This document shows positions 27,280 through 36,156 of a stretch of DNA of 64,000 nucleotides, one piece after another; positions within the stretch are counted from its first letter, which is position 1, and every line of letters begins with the position of its first letter. A program made the position numbers and the translations under genes. Below the pieces are notes generated by a model, which saw only the letters and a program-made list of their open reading frames with translations, was not told where the DNA came from and ran no database searches. Source of the DNA: JBBDJB01 sp040880125. Lineage in GTDB: Bacteria > Planctomycetota > Planctomycetia > Pirellulales > JBBDJB01. The DNA is taken from the NCBI GenBank assembly GCA_040880125.1, contig JBBDJB010000054.1, forward strand, positions 1 to 64,000. The letters are read 5' to 3'.

Positions 27280-28242
27280 ATGGCAAAATCGCCGAAAAAA
27301 GCGGCATCCACCAAGAGGTATTTCGCAAACATTTACCCGGGGAATGATGAACCGCTACCGGAAGCATTCTCTTCTGCTGTTTTGGAATTGCAGAACACAA
27401 TAAATCAGGATGTTTTGCTGCTTGTTCAAAACGACAGCGAATCTCCCTATGGTGAACTTGGGCCAACGGTATGGAGATCAATATTTGAACTACGTAAGTC
27501 GATGAAGAAGGGGAAACCAATCGGGGTTTTGCTGGATTCTCCAGACGGGTATGCGAGGGAGTCGTATAAGATTGCCAGGTTTTTGATCCGGCATTGTGGC
27601 GGGTACAGCGTATTTGTTCCTTCGTATGCCAAAAGTGCCGCAACAATGCTTGCCCTAGGGGGAGATTTCATCCTCTTAGGAAACCACGCTGAATTGGGAC
27701 CGATCGATGCCCAGGCGATGTCACCGGATGAGGGGCGATGTCGCTCCGTATTGGACGAGGTGCAAACTCTAGAGAGATTGAATGCATTTGCGCTTCGGTC
27801 ACTGGACGAAACGATGCAATTGCTTATCAGGCGAACCGGAATGAGGGTGGACAGGCTCCTTCCGGAAGCGATGTCGTTTGTCGACAACTTTGTGCGTCCA
27901 CTGATGGAGAGCATCGATACGACACGTTGGACGGAAATGTCCCGTGTGCTTAAAGTCGGTGAAGATTACACGATACGTCTTCTGAAGCGAAAATATCCAA
28001 CGCAACTAGCAGAATCAATTGCACGCGAACTCGCGTCCAAATACACCGAGCATGGGTTTGTCATCGACGCCGAAGAGTTGGAGGATTTGGCACAGCGATT
28101 GCATCTTGACATCAAGGCGCCACTTGCATTGGCTGCCGACGACCCAACGATAATGAACGGCAAGGTTGAGCCCATTTTCGAAAAGATCAACCCATTTTTA
28201 CACAAATTGACAGCAATCGGTTTTATGGAGCCACGTCCATGA
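27280..28242 (+). CDS. SDH-family Clp-fold serine protease
   Basis: A 320-residue protein of the serine dehydrogenase proteinase (SDH/SppA-like, Clp fold) type. VLLDSPDGYARESYKIARFLI supplies the first conserved Gly region. VPSYAKSAATMLALGGDFILLG carries the likely nucleophile Ser119 in the S-A-x-T context, and HAELGPIDAQ is the family hallmark. The C-terminal 150 residues are helical, with Arg/Lys/Glu-rich segments. There is no signal peptide, so it is probably cytoplasmic. Base composition is clearly lower in GC than its neighbours, suggesting transfer. Its stop overlaps the next start (ATGA), so the two genes are coupled. The in-frame region upstream of 27280 was rejected as the start. Confidence 0.82.
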   Translation: MAKSPKKAASTKRYFANIYPGNDEPLPEAFSSAVLELQNTINQDVLLLVQNDSESPYGELGPTVWRSIFELRKSMKKGKPIGVLLDSPDGYARESYKIARFLIRHCGGYSVFVPSYAKSAATMLALGGDFILLGNHAELGPIDAQAMSPDEGRCRSVLDEVQTLERLNAFALRSLDETMQLLIRRTGMRVDRLLPEAMSFVDNFVRPLMESIDTTRWTEMSRVLKVGEDYTIRLLKRKYPTQLAESIARELASKYTEHGFVIDAEELEDLAQRLHLDIKAPLALAADDPTIMNGKVEPIFEKINPFLHKLTAIGFMEPRP

Positions 28243-28439
28243 ACAAGAAAACAAAGCCGGAAGGCGAAATGAAAAAAAACACTACAAGCCGTACGCCTAC
28301 TACACCCGCCCGGGACGCCGTGGAAACCGCTATTGATTTGGCGAAATCAGATCCATCGTTAACCTGGGAAGAGCAGCTTGCCAGACAGCCCGGGCGAGTG
28401 ACGCCTTGGCCGTCAGCATCCGATCCCACGCCAAGCTGA
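28239..28439 (+). CDS. Small hypothetical protein coupled to the protease
   Basis: A 66-residue basic N-terminus (MNKKTKPEGEMKKNTTS) followed by a short helix AVETAIDLAKSDPSLTWEEQLARQ and a Ser/Pro tail. No domain recognised. The ATG overlaps the protease stop by four bases. It is low in GC like the protease gene. It could be a partner, adaptor or substrate of the protease; the sequence does not say which. Confidence 0.65.
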   Translation: MNKKTKPEGEMKKNTTSRTPTTPARDAVETAIDLAKSDPSLTWEEQLARQPGRVTPWPSASDPTPS

Positions 28440-28477
28440 TGCCTTAATTTGGCCGCCCCAAACTTGTAACTCACCCA

Positions 28478-28503
28478 CGCCCCGCACAGTCCGGGGCGTT
28501 TTT
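28478..28503 (+). terminator. Intrinsic terminator after the protease pair
   Basis: Stem CGCCCCG (28478-28484) and CGGGGCG (28492-28498) with loop CACAGTC, followed directly by TTTTT (28499-28503), 39 bp after the small gene stop. Classical rho-independent form. Confidence 0.85.
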
Positions 28504-28669
28504 CTTTTCGTGGTGCTAATGGTAGTTCGTGTCCCTGGTTCAAAGTTTGCTGAAGCCACCGCCCGGATACCCAAAGTAAAGTGGGTGGTGGACTTTTGCT
28601 CAGCGCACAGTTGGCCACGAAATCGTATTGACAGCAGATTGCAGAATCCATATGCTGTGGTGAGCTAGC

Positions 28670-28748
28670 AGCGGATTCACAATATACGCGATACAAGACC
28701 GCGTGGAGTTCGGGTGAATCCGAGCTAGCTAGCCACGCGGTCTTTTCT
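28670..28748 (+). other. Interlocked hairpins with T-tract
   Basis: A 12-bp perfect stem AAGACCGCGTGG (28695-28706) / CCACGCGGTCTT (28733-28744) ends in a T-rich run. A second pairing, CGGATTCAC (about 28671-28679) with GTGAATCCG (about 28714-28722), straddles its left arm, so both can form only as a pseudoknot or as alternatives. The rest of 28440-28834 has no supported gene, apart from a weaker imperfect hairpin (CCACCGCCC / GGGTGGTGG) near 28556-28588. Confidence 0.55.
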
Positions 28749-28834
28749 TGTACCGTGGTGGCGAGGCCGCCCAGGAGGGGCGTCAGAGGGATGCCGATGG
28801 AATGGCCTGGACGTTGTGAGGCTACGGTTGCTGC

Positions 28835-30844
28835 CTACCGCACCGGCGGCAGCGGCTCGACCACGGGACGGCGAACTGATCCGGCACCGCGCTCTTTCAT
28901 CCAGTGCGCCGCTTCGCGAACAGTCGGCGCAGCGGCGGAAGCCCCGCCCGGCATTGGCGGCAGCGTCTCCTCCGGCAGCACGTCCGCCGGCGGTGGCGGG
29001 ATTTCAGCCTCCGGCGGCTGTGCCCGGTTCAGACGCTCCAGCGGGTCGTCTAACTGGAAGAACTGCTCGGCCGCTTCATTGCCTGGCGGGTACAGTTCCA
29101 CGTTCGGAAGCGGCACGATAGCGGCCGGATAGTAGCGCGGCGAATGCATGCGTCCCAAGGGTCCGATCGATCCGAAGCGTTCTTCCATGAAGCGGATGCC
29201 ATGCGTCTCGAGAATCGTACCGGTCTGCCGCTCCAGGTTGGCCAGCTCCACGTTGTACTGCGCCAGCGATTGCGCTTCGGCGCTGACCGCGTTCCCCCAA
29301 TCGGCGATCGCCTGCAACACGTTGAGTTGGTCGGCCAGGCCTTCGCGGAAGAGCACATATTGCTGGTCGATGTTGATGAGCGCCGCCTGCCGGGTGGCGC
29401 GAAAACGTGTGTACTGGCGATAAAACTGATCGAGGTTGCGCAGATTGGCGGCCAGCGTGTGCAGCGCGGCGTGCAGCCCTTGCTCGATGTTCGCCCGATC
29501 GCGGGTGATGATCAGTTCCTGTCGCCGCAGATTGGCGCGCGACTGCCGCAGCCCGAGCGGCACGGAGAAGTTCACTCCCAGCGTCCAGTCGGTGAACTGG
29601 CCGCCGTCGGTCGAGATCGTCGCGCCGCTGGGCATCTCGCCTTCCAGGCCGTTCCAGCGATAGAGCATCACCGCGTCGACGCTCGGCAGGGCCTCGTTTT
29701 CGGCTTGGATCAAAAGCTGCTGGTCGGCCTCCAACACGAGCTTCAGCTCGATCAGGTCCGGCCGCCGCTGTTCGGCCAGCGCGGCGATTGCCTCCCAGTC
29801 GAAGCGCAACAGGTCGTCGGTCGGTGGGGTGATCGGTACGAAGTCCACCGGATCGGTCGGGGGGATGCCCAGCAGGTTGCGCAGGGCTGCCTCGGAGTTG
29901 AGCAGATTGGCCTCGGCGGCGATCAGGTTCGCGCGGAAGTTCTCCAGCGCTACGCGGGATTGTGCGACATCCCCCGCCGAACCACTTCCGACAACCGATG
30001 CCCTCTGCGCGCGGTTGTACGTAAACTCGAGCTGCTCCACCTGCTTGCGACGTGCCCAAACATCGGTCCGCGCAAAGACCAGCCCCCAGTAGGCGTCGAC
30101 GACGCCGCGGACAAGTTCTTGGGCGCTGTCCTTGAACTGGAAGTAAGACCGCTCGGTGTCGATCCGGGCCACGACGATTGGAACCATATTCGCCGCCACG
30201 CCGGCGCCCTGCAGCAGCGGCTGCGTGTAGGCCAGCGTCACCGACGAGCGCGTTTGCGGATTGAGCGGCAAGTTGCCCGGCTGCACGCGGACCGGATTGG
30301 CATCGACCAGAAGCTGCGACTGGCCGCCGTGGACGTTCGTCTTCGTCAGCGCCATATCGAAGTTGTAGTCGTCCGTGCGAGCGCCGGCGATCAGCGCCTG
30401 ACTGGGATCGAGCGGATCAAAAATGGCGGCGGGCGTTTCGAAGCGGTTGAAGTTGTTCTGAATATCGAGTGTCGGATCGAAGCGGGCCCGCTGCTGGTCG
30501 ATGGCCGTGCTGGCGATCGCGGGGTCATAGATCGTGGTCCCGCTGCTGGCCGCGCCGACACCAGCCAGCACGCGAATGACCTCGGAGTTGGCCAGTGCGA
30601 TGCGGATCGCCTCGTCGAGCGAAAGCGGCTGCTCCGGCCGGGTTTCCTCAAACGTGGAAACCGTTTCCGGCGGCGGCAGATCCGGGATCGGTATGCTCGG
30701 AAGCTGCGAGGGGTCGCGGACCGTGATGGTGCGCTCTTCCGGCAAGATGATCCGGGAGAAGACTTGCGCGCGCGCAAAGCTTGCGGCCCCTGCCACCACC
30801 AGCAGGCAAAACACAGCGGCAAACCGGCATACGGCACAACCCAT
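28835..30844 (-). CDS. TolC-family outer membrane efflux protein
   Basis: A 669-residue outer membrane channel component. Signal peptide FAAVFCLLVVAGAASFARAQ; Pro-rich linker to about residue 70. The first OEP repeat follows (LSLDEAIRIALANSEVIRVLAG; VVDAYWGLVFARTDVWARRKQVEQLE), then the second (LAEQRRPDLIELKLVLEADQ; SRANLRRQELIITRDRANIEQ). The C-terminal 110 residues are an extra Pro-rich tail with PPPPADVLPEETLPPMPGG. The ATG at 30844 is preferred over a TTG two codons upstream. It is followed upstream by the MacB-like ATPase on the same strand. With the separated permease and adaptor at 9-11.7 kb it would complete a MacAB-TolC-type exporter. Confidence 0.92.
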   Translation of the reverse strand: MGCAVCRFAAVFCLLVVAGAASFARAQVFSRIILPEERTITVRDPSQLPSIPIPDLPPPETVSTFEETRPEQPLSLDEAIRIALANSEVIRVLAGVGAASSGTTIYDPAIASTAIDQQRARFDPTLDIQNNFNRFETPAAIFDPLDPSQALIAGARTDDYNFDMALTKTNVHGGQSQLLVDANPVRVQPGNLPLNPQTRSSVTLAYTQPLLQGAGVAANMVPIVVARIDTERSYFQFKDSAQELVRGVVDAYWGLVFARTDVWARRKQVEQLEFTYNRAQRASVVGSGSAGDVAQSRVALENFRANLIAAEANLLNSEAALRNLLGIPPTDPVDFVPITPPTDDLLRFDWEAIAALAEQRRPDLIELKLVLEADQQLLIQAENEALPSVDAVMLYRWNGLEGEMPSGATISTDGGQFTDWTLGVNFSVPLGLRQSRANLRRQELIITRDRANIEQGLHAALHTLAANLRNLDQFYRQYTRFRATRQAALINIDQQYVLFREGLADQLNVLQAIADWGNAVSAEAQSLAQYNVELANLERQTGTILETHGIRFMEERFGSIGPLGRMHSPRYYPAAIVPLPNVELYPPGNEAAEQFFQLDDPLERLNRAQPPEAEIPPPPADVLPEETLPPMPGGASAAAPTVREAAHWMKERGAGSVRRPVVEPLPPVR

Positions 30845-30906
30845 AGACAAACGCTTCGGTCGGGTTGTGCCTGGTGGTCAAGCTTTTCTTGTGGTGCCGG
30901 TTTCTC

Positions 30907-31647
30907 TTAAACCGGCGGCTCAACTTCCTCGCTCGATCGTAACGCCTGGGCAGCCTGGGCAAAGTCGGTCGTATCTGCCACTATCCGACCGTCGCGCAGC
31001 ACGACGGTCCGCTTGGCGTGCCGGGCAACCTCCTGGTCGTGCGTGACCACGATCACCGTGATGCCGCTCTCTTCGTTCAGCTCTCGGAACAACTCGATCA
31101 CTTCGCGGCTGGTCCGCGAGTCGAGATTGCCGGTCGGCTCGTCGCCCATCAGGATGTCGGGCGAGTTGACCAGCGAGCGGGCAATGGCCACCCGCTGTTG
31201 CTGACCGCCGGAGAGTTGGCCGGGGTGATGGTCGAGCCGGTCGCCCAGTCCGACGCGCTGGAGCAGATCTGTCGCCCGGCGACGGCGTTGGCGCCCGCTC
31301 ATGTGCGGAGCGTACAGCAGCGGCAGTTCGACATTCTCCAGCGCACTGGTGCGGCCGAGCAGGTTGAAGTTCTGGAAGACGAATCCCAGCCGGCGATTGC
31401 GGATGCGGGCGCGCTCGTCGCGAGTCATGGCCTCGACGTGCTCGCCGGCCAGCAGATACTCGCCGCGCGTGGGTCGGTCGAGACAGCCAACGATGTTCAT
31501 CAGCGTCGACTTGCCCGAGCCGGAGGGACCCATCAGCGCGACGTACTCTCCCGGCTGGATCGAAAGGGTCGCCTCGCGCAGCGCTTCGACCTGGACCTCG
31601 CCCAGATCGTAGATCTTCCAGACGCTACGCAATTCGATGAGCGGCAT
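30907..31647 (-). CDS. MacB/LolD-type ABC transporter ATPase
   Basis: A 246-residue nucleotide-binding subunit. Walker A GPSGSGKST, Q-loop FVFQNFNLLGRTSALENVELPL, signature LSGGQQQRVAIARSL, Walker B ILMGDEPTGNLD, switch His VTHDQEVARHAKRTVVLRDG. These sequences are typical of the MacB/LolD class. The ATG at 31647 gives the standard start MPLIELRSVWKIY; the open frame upstream passes through repeat DNA. The gene lies immediately upstream of tolC. Its cognate permease is probably the ATPase-less MacB-type protein at 8963-10204 (inference). Confidence 0.94.
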   Translation of the reverse strand: MPLIELRSVWKIYDLGEVQVEALREATLSIQPGEYVALMGPSGSGKSTLMNIVGCLDRPTRGEYLLAGEHVEAMTRDERARIRNRRLGFVFQNFNLLGRTSALENVELPLLYAPHMSGRQRRRRATDLLQRVGLGDRLDHHPGQLSGGQQQRVAIARSLVNSPDILMGDEPTGNLDSRTSREVIELFRELNEESGITVIVVTHDQEVARHAKRTVVLRDGRIVADTTDFAQAAQALRSSEEVEPPV

Positions 31648-31709
31648 GAGGTAATTCGAGCCAAGACAATTGGGGGGCAGCAGACGTTCGGTGCCTGTGC
31701 GATTGGTCA

Positions 31710-31852
31710 AAATCCCTCTCCCCGGCCCTCTCCCAGAGGGAGAGGGAGAAAGGGTCGCAGCCTTCTTGCCGAAAAGGGGCACAGCCCGCTTGCCGGAATG
31801 GTGGCACAGCCCGCTTGCTGGAATAGTGGCACAACCATTCTTGTCTGTGCAG
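31710..31852. repeat. Hairpin repeats upstream of ABC ATPase
   Basis: Family B hairpin at about 31714-31746, then three degenerate family A-like words (GGCACAGCCCGCTTGCCGG, GGCACAGCCCGCTTGCTGG, and GGCACAACCATTCTTGTC continuing to CTGTGC at 31829-31850). Confidence 0.8.
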
Positions 31853-31895
31853 GCCACTCGAGACAACTGCCGGAGATATCGAGCAGGGCGGCAAC

Positions 31896-32798
31896 TTAAC
31901 CGCGGGCGTGCTCCACAAGCTGGCCGATTGTCTCGGACAGCAGGGCATCGCCGCCGAAGCTCATGCCCAGGCCGCGGATTTTCTCGGTGACGATCTGGTG
32001 CTTAGGCGTGCTGGGCTGGCCGGAGATCGTGCTGGAGCTGCCCGCCAGCCGCTTGGCGATGGTGGCCACTTCGTGCCGCGAGACATAGCGATCGTAGCAA
32101 CTGTACGCCTGCCCGGCGACGCCCTCGGCGGTCAACAGCAGCCTCAGGGCCTTGGCGACGTCGGCCGCGTGAACCTCCTTGCCTCCGCCTTCGCAGGTAA
32201 CGTCTTCGCCGCCGACGACGCGGGAGACGAGGTCAAACCACTTGCTTTGCTCGACCGGGTGGGCGGCGCCGTACACGCCAGTCGGCCGCAGCGCACAAAT
32301 CGTGTAACCACGCCCCAGCCCGTAGCTGTGGACGAACTTCTCGATGGCAGCCTTGTGCGCGCCGTAGTGGCTGCTGGGCCACAGCGGGTGGGCTTCGTCC
32401 AGCGGGCGGTCGTCGAGGATTTGTTCGTGCACCGCGCAGGTCGAGACAAACAGAAAGCGGGCTGCGCCGGCCGCCCGGGCAGCCTCGATCAGACGGATTG
32501 TGCCGACGACGTTCTTTTCGACAAAATCGGCTATGTCTCCTTCGCCACCGCGAAAGCCTCCGCCGGGATGATACAGCGCGGCATGGATCACCGCGTCGGC
32601 TCCTTCGGTCAACGCGGTCGCAGAGGCGGCGTCGCCCAGGTCGCCCTCGATCCATTCCACGTTCTTGGAGAGATGCTCCAGCCCGGCCCGATCGCTGGTG
32701 GGGCGATGCCAGGCGCTCACCTCGTGGCCCTCGTGGACCAGGTGAGCGAGGATATAGCGGCCAATGAAGCCGGTGCCGCCGGTAACGGCCACTCGCAT
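31896..32798 (-). CDS. NAD-dependent epimerase/dehydratase (extended SDR)
   Basis: A 300-residue Rossmann-fold protein. Nucleotide-binding motif VTGGTGFIGRYIL (TGxxGxxG) at the N-terminus; catalytic Thr/Ser in FVSTCAVHE; YGAHK (YxxxK) at about residues 145-149. RPTGVYG near residue 174 is the usual extended-SDR substrate-loop sequence. Substrate unknown; dihydroflavonol-reductase-like and sugar epimerase relatives share these motifs. Single gene. Confidence 0.9.
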   Translation of the reverse strand: MRVAVTGGTGFIGRYILAHLVHEGHEVSAWHRPTSDRAGLEHLSKNVEWIEGDLGDAASATALTEGADAVIHAALYHPGGGFRGGEGDIADFVEKNVVGTIRLIEAARAAGAARFLFVSTCAVHEQILDDRPLDEAHPLWPSSHYGAHKAAIEKFVHSYGLGRGYTICALRPTGVYGAAHPVEQSKWFDLVSRVVGGEDVTCEGGGKEVHAADVAKALRLLLTAEGVAGQAYSCYDRYVSRHEVATIAKRLAGSSSTISGQPSTPKHQIVTEKIRGLGMSFGGDALLSETIGQLVEHARG

Positions 32799-33186
32799 GC
32801 GTAACTCCTGGATTGCGGTCTAACAGCCTGTTGAAAAACGCCGTCGTGACGTTTTTCAACCTCGCCAAGTTCGGAGCAAAGCTCCTCACGGCTCGCAAAA
32901 TAACGACTAGCGTCGTCATTTTGGCATCACCTCCATGTGATGCAGCAGCCTGTTGCAAAATCAACATGCTGCTAAGCAACTCGGCCCGTCGATGAGGCGA
33001 AGGCGAACACACGACGGCTGCCCATCCCGCCGTGTGCGACGTTGAGAGGCAATCCCGCTCCGCCCTCGATCCTCACGCGGAGTATACGGCGCAAGACCAT
33101 AACAAGCGACCGCCCCCGCGCGGAAGTTCATCCACGCGAGGGCGGCGGGCAGTTGAATAACGCGGTTATTGCGCGGTCACCAATCG
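32799..33186. other. Spacer with a cluster of hairpins
   Basis: No gene. An 11-bp perfect inverted repeat GTTGAAAAACG / CGTTTTTCAAC (32830-32840 / 32850-32860) is followed by AAAATAACGAC / GTCGTCATTTT (32897-32922) and GCATCAC / GTGATGC (32924-32930 / 32937-32943). The block is bracketed by near-direct repeats CAGCCTGTTGAAAAA (from 32825) and CAGCCTGTTGCAAAA (from about 32945). It looks like a small non-autonomous element or terminator cluster. Confidence 0.6.
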
Positions 33187-33762
33187 TTACTCTTCAAACC
33201 GTGCTGCAGCCTCGTCGTAGGCCGTCTGCAACTCGGCCCATGCCTGGAGCGTCTCTTCGCGCAAGTCCTGCCAATTCTCTTGCGCAGCCGACTGCACTTC
33301 GGTGAACTGCTGGCTGAACTCTTCTCGCTCTTGCTTAAGCTGGTCCAGCTCTTGCTGCCACTGGGCTTGAGCTACTTCGCTCAGTTCCTCGCCGCGGGCT
33401 TCGAGTTGCGTAATCTGCGTGTTCAGTTCGTCAAGTTGCGTCTGCAAGTCCTGTACGAACTCTTCCTTCGTACTGGCCTCTGGAGTGTCGGTTACTTCGC
33501 CCTCTTGGGTGCCGGTGTCCACGTCCGGGCGAGCTTCGTCCGTGGTAGTTTCCTCGGGCGTGGTCTCCTCCGGCAGGGCATCGTCGGCCACAGGCTCCTC
33601 AACGACGACGGGTTCCTCGACCACGACGGCGTCGCCATCGGTCGCCTGTTCGTCGGCCGGCGGTTTATAGGTCGTGGTTTCTGTGTCGGTCGGTTGGGTG
33701 CACCCGGCCAACGCCACGGCACAAAACGGACCGAACGCCCAAGCGGTTACTGTGCGTCGCAT
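33187..33762 (-). CDS. Acidic coiled-coil lipoprotein
   Basis: A 191-residue protein starting MRRTVTAWAFGPFCAVALAGC, a lipoprotein signal with Cys21. Residues of about 25-95 are Thr/Glu/Asp-rich low complexity (VVVEEPVVVEEPVADDALPEE). Residues of about 100-190 form a Gln/Glu-rich coiled coil (LQTQLDELNTQITQLEARGEEL ending AAARFEE). AGGAG nine bases before the ATG at 33762 sets the start. It could be a spacer or scaffold at the envelope; function unknown. Confidence 0.78.
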   Translation of the reverse strand: MRRTVTAWAFGPFCAVALAGCTQPTDTETTTYKPPADEQATDGDAVVVEEPVVVEEPVADDALPEETTPEETTTDEARPDVDTGTQEGEVTDTPEASTKEEFVQDLQTQLDELNTQITQLEARGEELSEVAQAQWQQELDQLKQEREEFSQQFTEVQSAAQENWQDLREETLQAWAELQTAYDEAAARFEE

Positions 33763-34359
33763 CTGAAAATCTCCTCTGGTTATCGGCGAATTGCCAATGG
33801 TTGTGTGGTGGGTCGTCCACCCCACGCGGTTGGTGTTTGCTGTTGATCGTCCTGGCTAGTGCAACTGGGATGCCGCTGCTGTAAAAACTCGGCTGCTGCG
33901 GCACCACGCCGCCGCAGTGAGTGTGGCGTCCACTTCATTACCAGTTGCAAGTGCAAACTACGCCGGTCTCGAGCCGGTGCGACGCCGCCGGCCCGACAAC
34001 GTGTCGCATGCGCGGTGCTTTTATCGAGACGTCGGCGCGGGGGTCACTGGTAAGCGCGCCTCCTGGCAACTTATCCGCGCGCTAAGTCGTCGAGGCAAAC
34101 CCGGCCAAAGCAGAACTTCGCGAACAGACGAGAATTCGGCAAGCAGCGGAGTCTAGGCAAAGGTTTTCGCCTGCGCAGCTTTTGCCGGTCCTTCCGGAAA
34201 TTCCCAATATTCCACAAAAGCGCGTCGATAGAGATTTTCGGGCCGGCGTAAGTCTGCCGGTTGTTCGTCCTGTATGCCCTCGCAAAGATGTTCCGGCCGT
34301 AAGGCTTCGGCCGGGCCGACCCAATTCGACAACGCCCTACTAAGGCGGGAGAACCGACC
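33763..34359. other. Divergent promoter region before porin
   Basis: About 600 bp between the lipoprotein (-) and porin (+) genes. Overlapping open frames have no start signals or known domains. A 7-bp hairpin CCGGCCG / CGGCCGG at 34293-34299 / 34308-34314 lies about 45 bases before the porin ATG and may be in its leader. GGCGGGAG at about 34344-34351 gives a plausible ribosome site. Confidence 0.45.
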
Positions 34360-35691
34360 ATGTTTTGGCCCTATCGCAGTCGACTGGCGGCGGTGTTCGG
34401 CGCCGTCCTCGTTTCCCTGATCACCGCGGCACCGACTCCGGCTTGGGACGCGCCAAAGGTGGACGAACCGGAGGAGAGCCTGGCGGTGGTCGACGACGCC
34501 GACCAGCAGGAAGAGGCTTCGCTCGAATTGATCCACAAGCTGTCAACCGCCAAGCCCGAGGTGGTCAGCGACCGCCCGTCAGCGTCGCCGGCCGGACTGG
34601 CCAGCTCGCGGCGATCCGCTGCTCAACCGACGGCCTACCAAGAGCCCGAGGCATTAGCGCCCGGCACCGGCCTGCCGGAGGGGATTGGCGACCCGGGCGA
34701 CCCGTACGCCGAGTTCGTCCCGATGCCGATGGGAGAGGGCGATCCGATGGCATGCGTCGACTGCAACGTCGCACCCTCGTTTTGGGCGCACCGCACTGGC
34801 GTGTTCGCGGAATTCCTCTACCTGCGGCCGGCCAACGTCGACATCGTCTACACGCTCCAGATGACCGGTCCCGATCCGGAAGACGACTCGCCCACCGGGC
34901 CGGTCGGCCAGGTGGCCTTCGATGCCGAGCCCGGCATCCGCGGTGGTTTCGCCTGGGCGATGTCGGATTCGTCGAGCCTGCAGGCGTCGTACACGTTCTT
35001 CGAATCCAGTACGAGCGACTCGATCGAGGCGACCGGCGCCGACGTGTTGCAGTTTCAGGTGTCGCATCCCAGCGTCGCCAACGCCGGCGCGACCAGCATC
35101 AGCTCGCAAGCGGCGTACGATCTGGAGTTTCAGCGGATTGACCTGGACTATCGCAGACTGTTGTATGGTTCGTGCGACTCGGCGCTGAACTACTCAATGG
35201 GCTTTCGCTATGCCAGCCTGGAGCAGCAACTGCTCGCCGAGCAGTCGGTCGGCGTCTCCACCGGCTTGACCACAGTCACCACGGAGATCGACTTCGACGG
35301 CTTCGGCATCGGCTTCGGGCTGGATGGCCAGCGCCGCAGCCAACATTCCGGCCTGCTCGTGTACGGGAAGGGCGGCGCCAGCTTCCTCGCTGGCGAGTTC
35401 AAGGCCGACTTCCAGCAAGTCAATCAGTTCGGCGGGGCGGCTCTGATCGCCAACGACTGGACCGACCAGCGTTTGGTTTCGATCCTCGAAGCCGAACTGG
35501 GCGTCGGCTGGCAGAACGATTGTGGCGACCTGCGGTTCACCGTCGGCTACAACGTCTCCGGGTGGTTCAATACGCTGACCACCGGGCACTATATCGCCGG
35601 AGTGCAGGAGCTGGAGTTCAACGAGTTGGACGCGTTGGACGAAGCGATGGCCTTCTCCGGGCTGACCACACGTCTGGACTGGCGGTTCTAG
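34360..35691 (+). CDS. Lpg1974-type pore-forming outer membrane protein
   Basis: A 443-residue protein: signal peptide (to about AWD, residue 30), a low-complexity Pro/Glu/Ser region to about 110, CVDCNVAPSFWAHRTGVFAEFLYLRP near residue 131, then a beta-barrel body of amphipathic strands. Family-typical segments are YRRLLYGSCDSALNYSMGFRYASLEQ, GFGIGFGLDGQRRSQHSGLL and VYGKGGASFLAGEF. The last residues LTTRLDWRF end in aromatic Phe, as outer-membrane barrels do. Similar porins are abundant in planctomycetes and Legionella. Substrate specificity unknown. Confidence 0.82.
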   Translation: MFWPYRSRLAAVFGAVLVSLITAAPTPAWDAPKVDEPEESLAVVDDADQQEEASLELIHKLSTAKPEVVSDRPSASPAGLASSRRSAAQPTAYQEPEALAPGTGLPEGIGDPGDPYAEFVPMPMGEGDPMACVDCNVAPSFWAHRTGVFAEFLYLRPANVDIVYTLQMTGPDPEDDSPTGPVGQVAFDAEPGIRGGFAWAMSDSSSLQASYTFFESSTSDSIEATGADVLQFQVSHPSVANAGATSISSQAAYDLEFQRIDLDYRRLLYGSCDSALNYSMGFRYASLEQQLLAEQSVGVSTGLTTVTTEIDFDGFGIGFGLDGQRRSQHSGLLVYGKGGASFLAGEFKADFQQVNQFGGAALIANDWTDQRLVSILEAELGVGWQNDCGDLRFTVGYNVSGWFNTLTTGHYIAGVQELEFNELDALDEAMAFSGLTTRLDWRF

Positions 35692-36156
35692 TGGGCCGCG
35701 GACCGCCCCATCAAGCAATCTCTATCCGTTCCAATTTCATCACCGACCCAGCGCACCTCAGCGCGGGTTGGTTTTTTGTTGCGCAGGTCCGACATCCCCG
35801 GGACAACGCCCGCCCCACCCGACGGCCCGTCGTTTTCCACGAAAAAGATTTGACTGCGGCGATTGCCCTCATTATCCTAGCTACCCAGATTAACACCTTC
35901 TGATATGTTGGGGCGATTGTCGACTTTGCGGCCATGATCGCATCCCCCTGCACCAGGAATGGTGGCAGACGTCTGACTTTGAGTATCGCACCGTGACCAC
36001 CGTTAGCCGCCATCGCCGGCTCGCCTTCCTGCGACGCCTCCGATCGCCTAGCGCGCCGCTGGCGTCTGCTTTGGTTGAGCCTGCTGTTTTCGCCTCCGCC
36101 GGATGGAACCCCCGGGGCCTTGCCGTCGATGGACCGCAATAGATGGGGAACGTTCC
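35692..36156. other. Spacer upstream of matrixin giant
   Basis: No supported gene in about 465 bp. A perfect 10-bp palindrome CAGACGTCTG sits at 35966-35975, preceded by GGTGG. The upstream frame of the giant gene is open from 36103, but those 18 residues do not look like a signal. No clear promoter. Confidence 0.4.

Noticed and set aside
28530..28560. tRNA-like GGTTCAAAG T-arm
   Set aside because: No acceptor stem, anticodon arm or D-arm can be built around it.
28517..28666. Possible 49-codon ORF after the protease pair
   Set aside because: No ribosome site, no similarity seen, and it covers hairpin-forming DNA.
29144..30910. A 588-codon plus-strand frame opposite tolC
   Set aside because: Antisense shadow; no ribosome site or recognisable domain.
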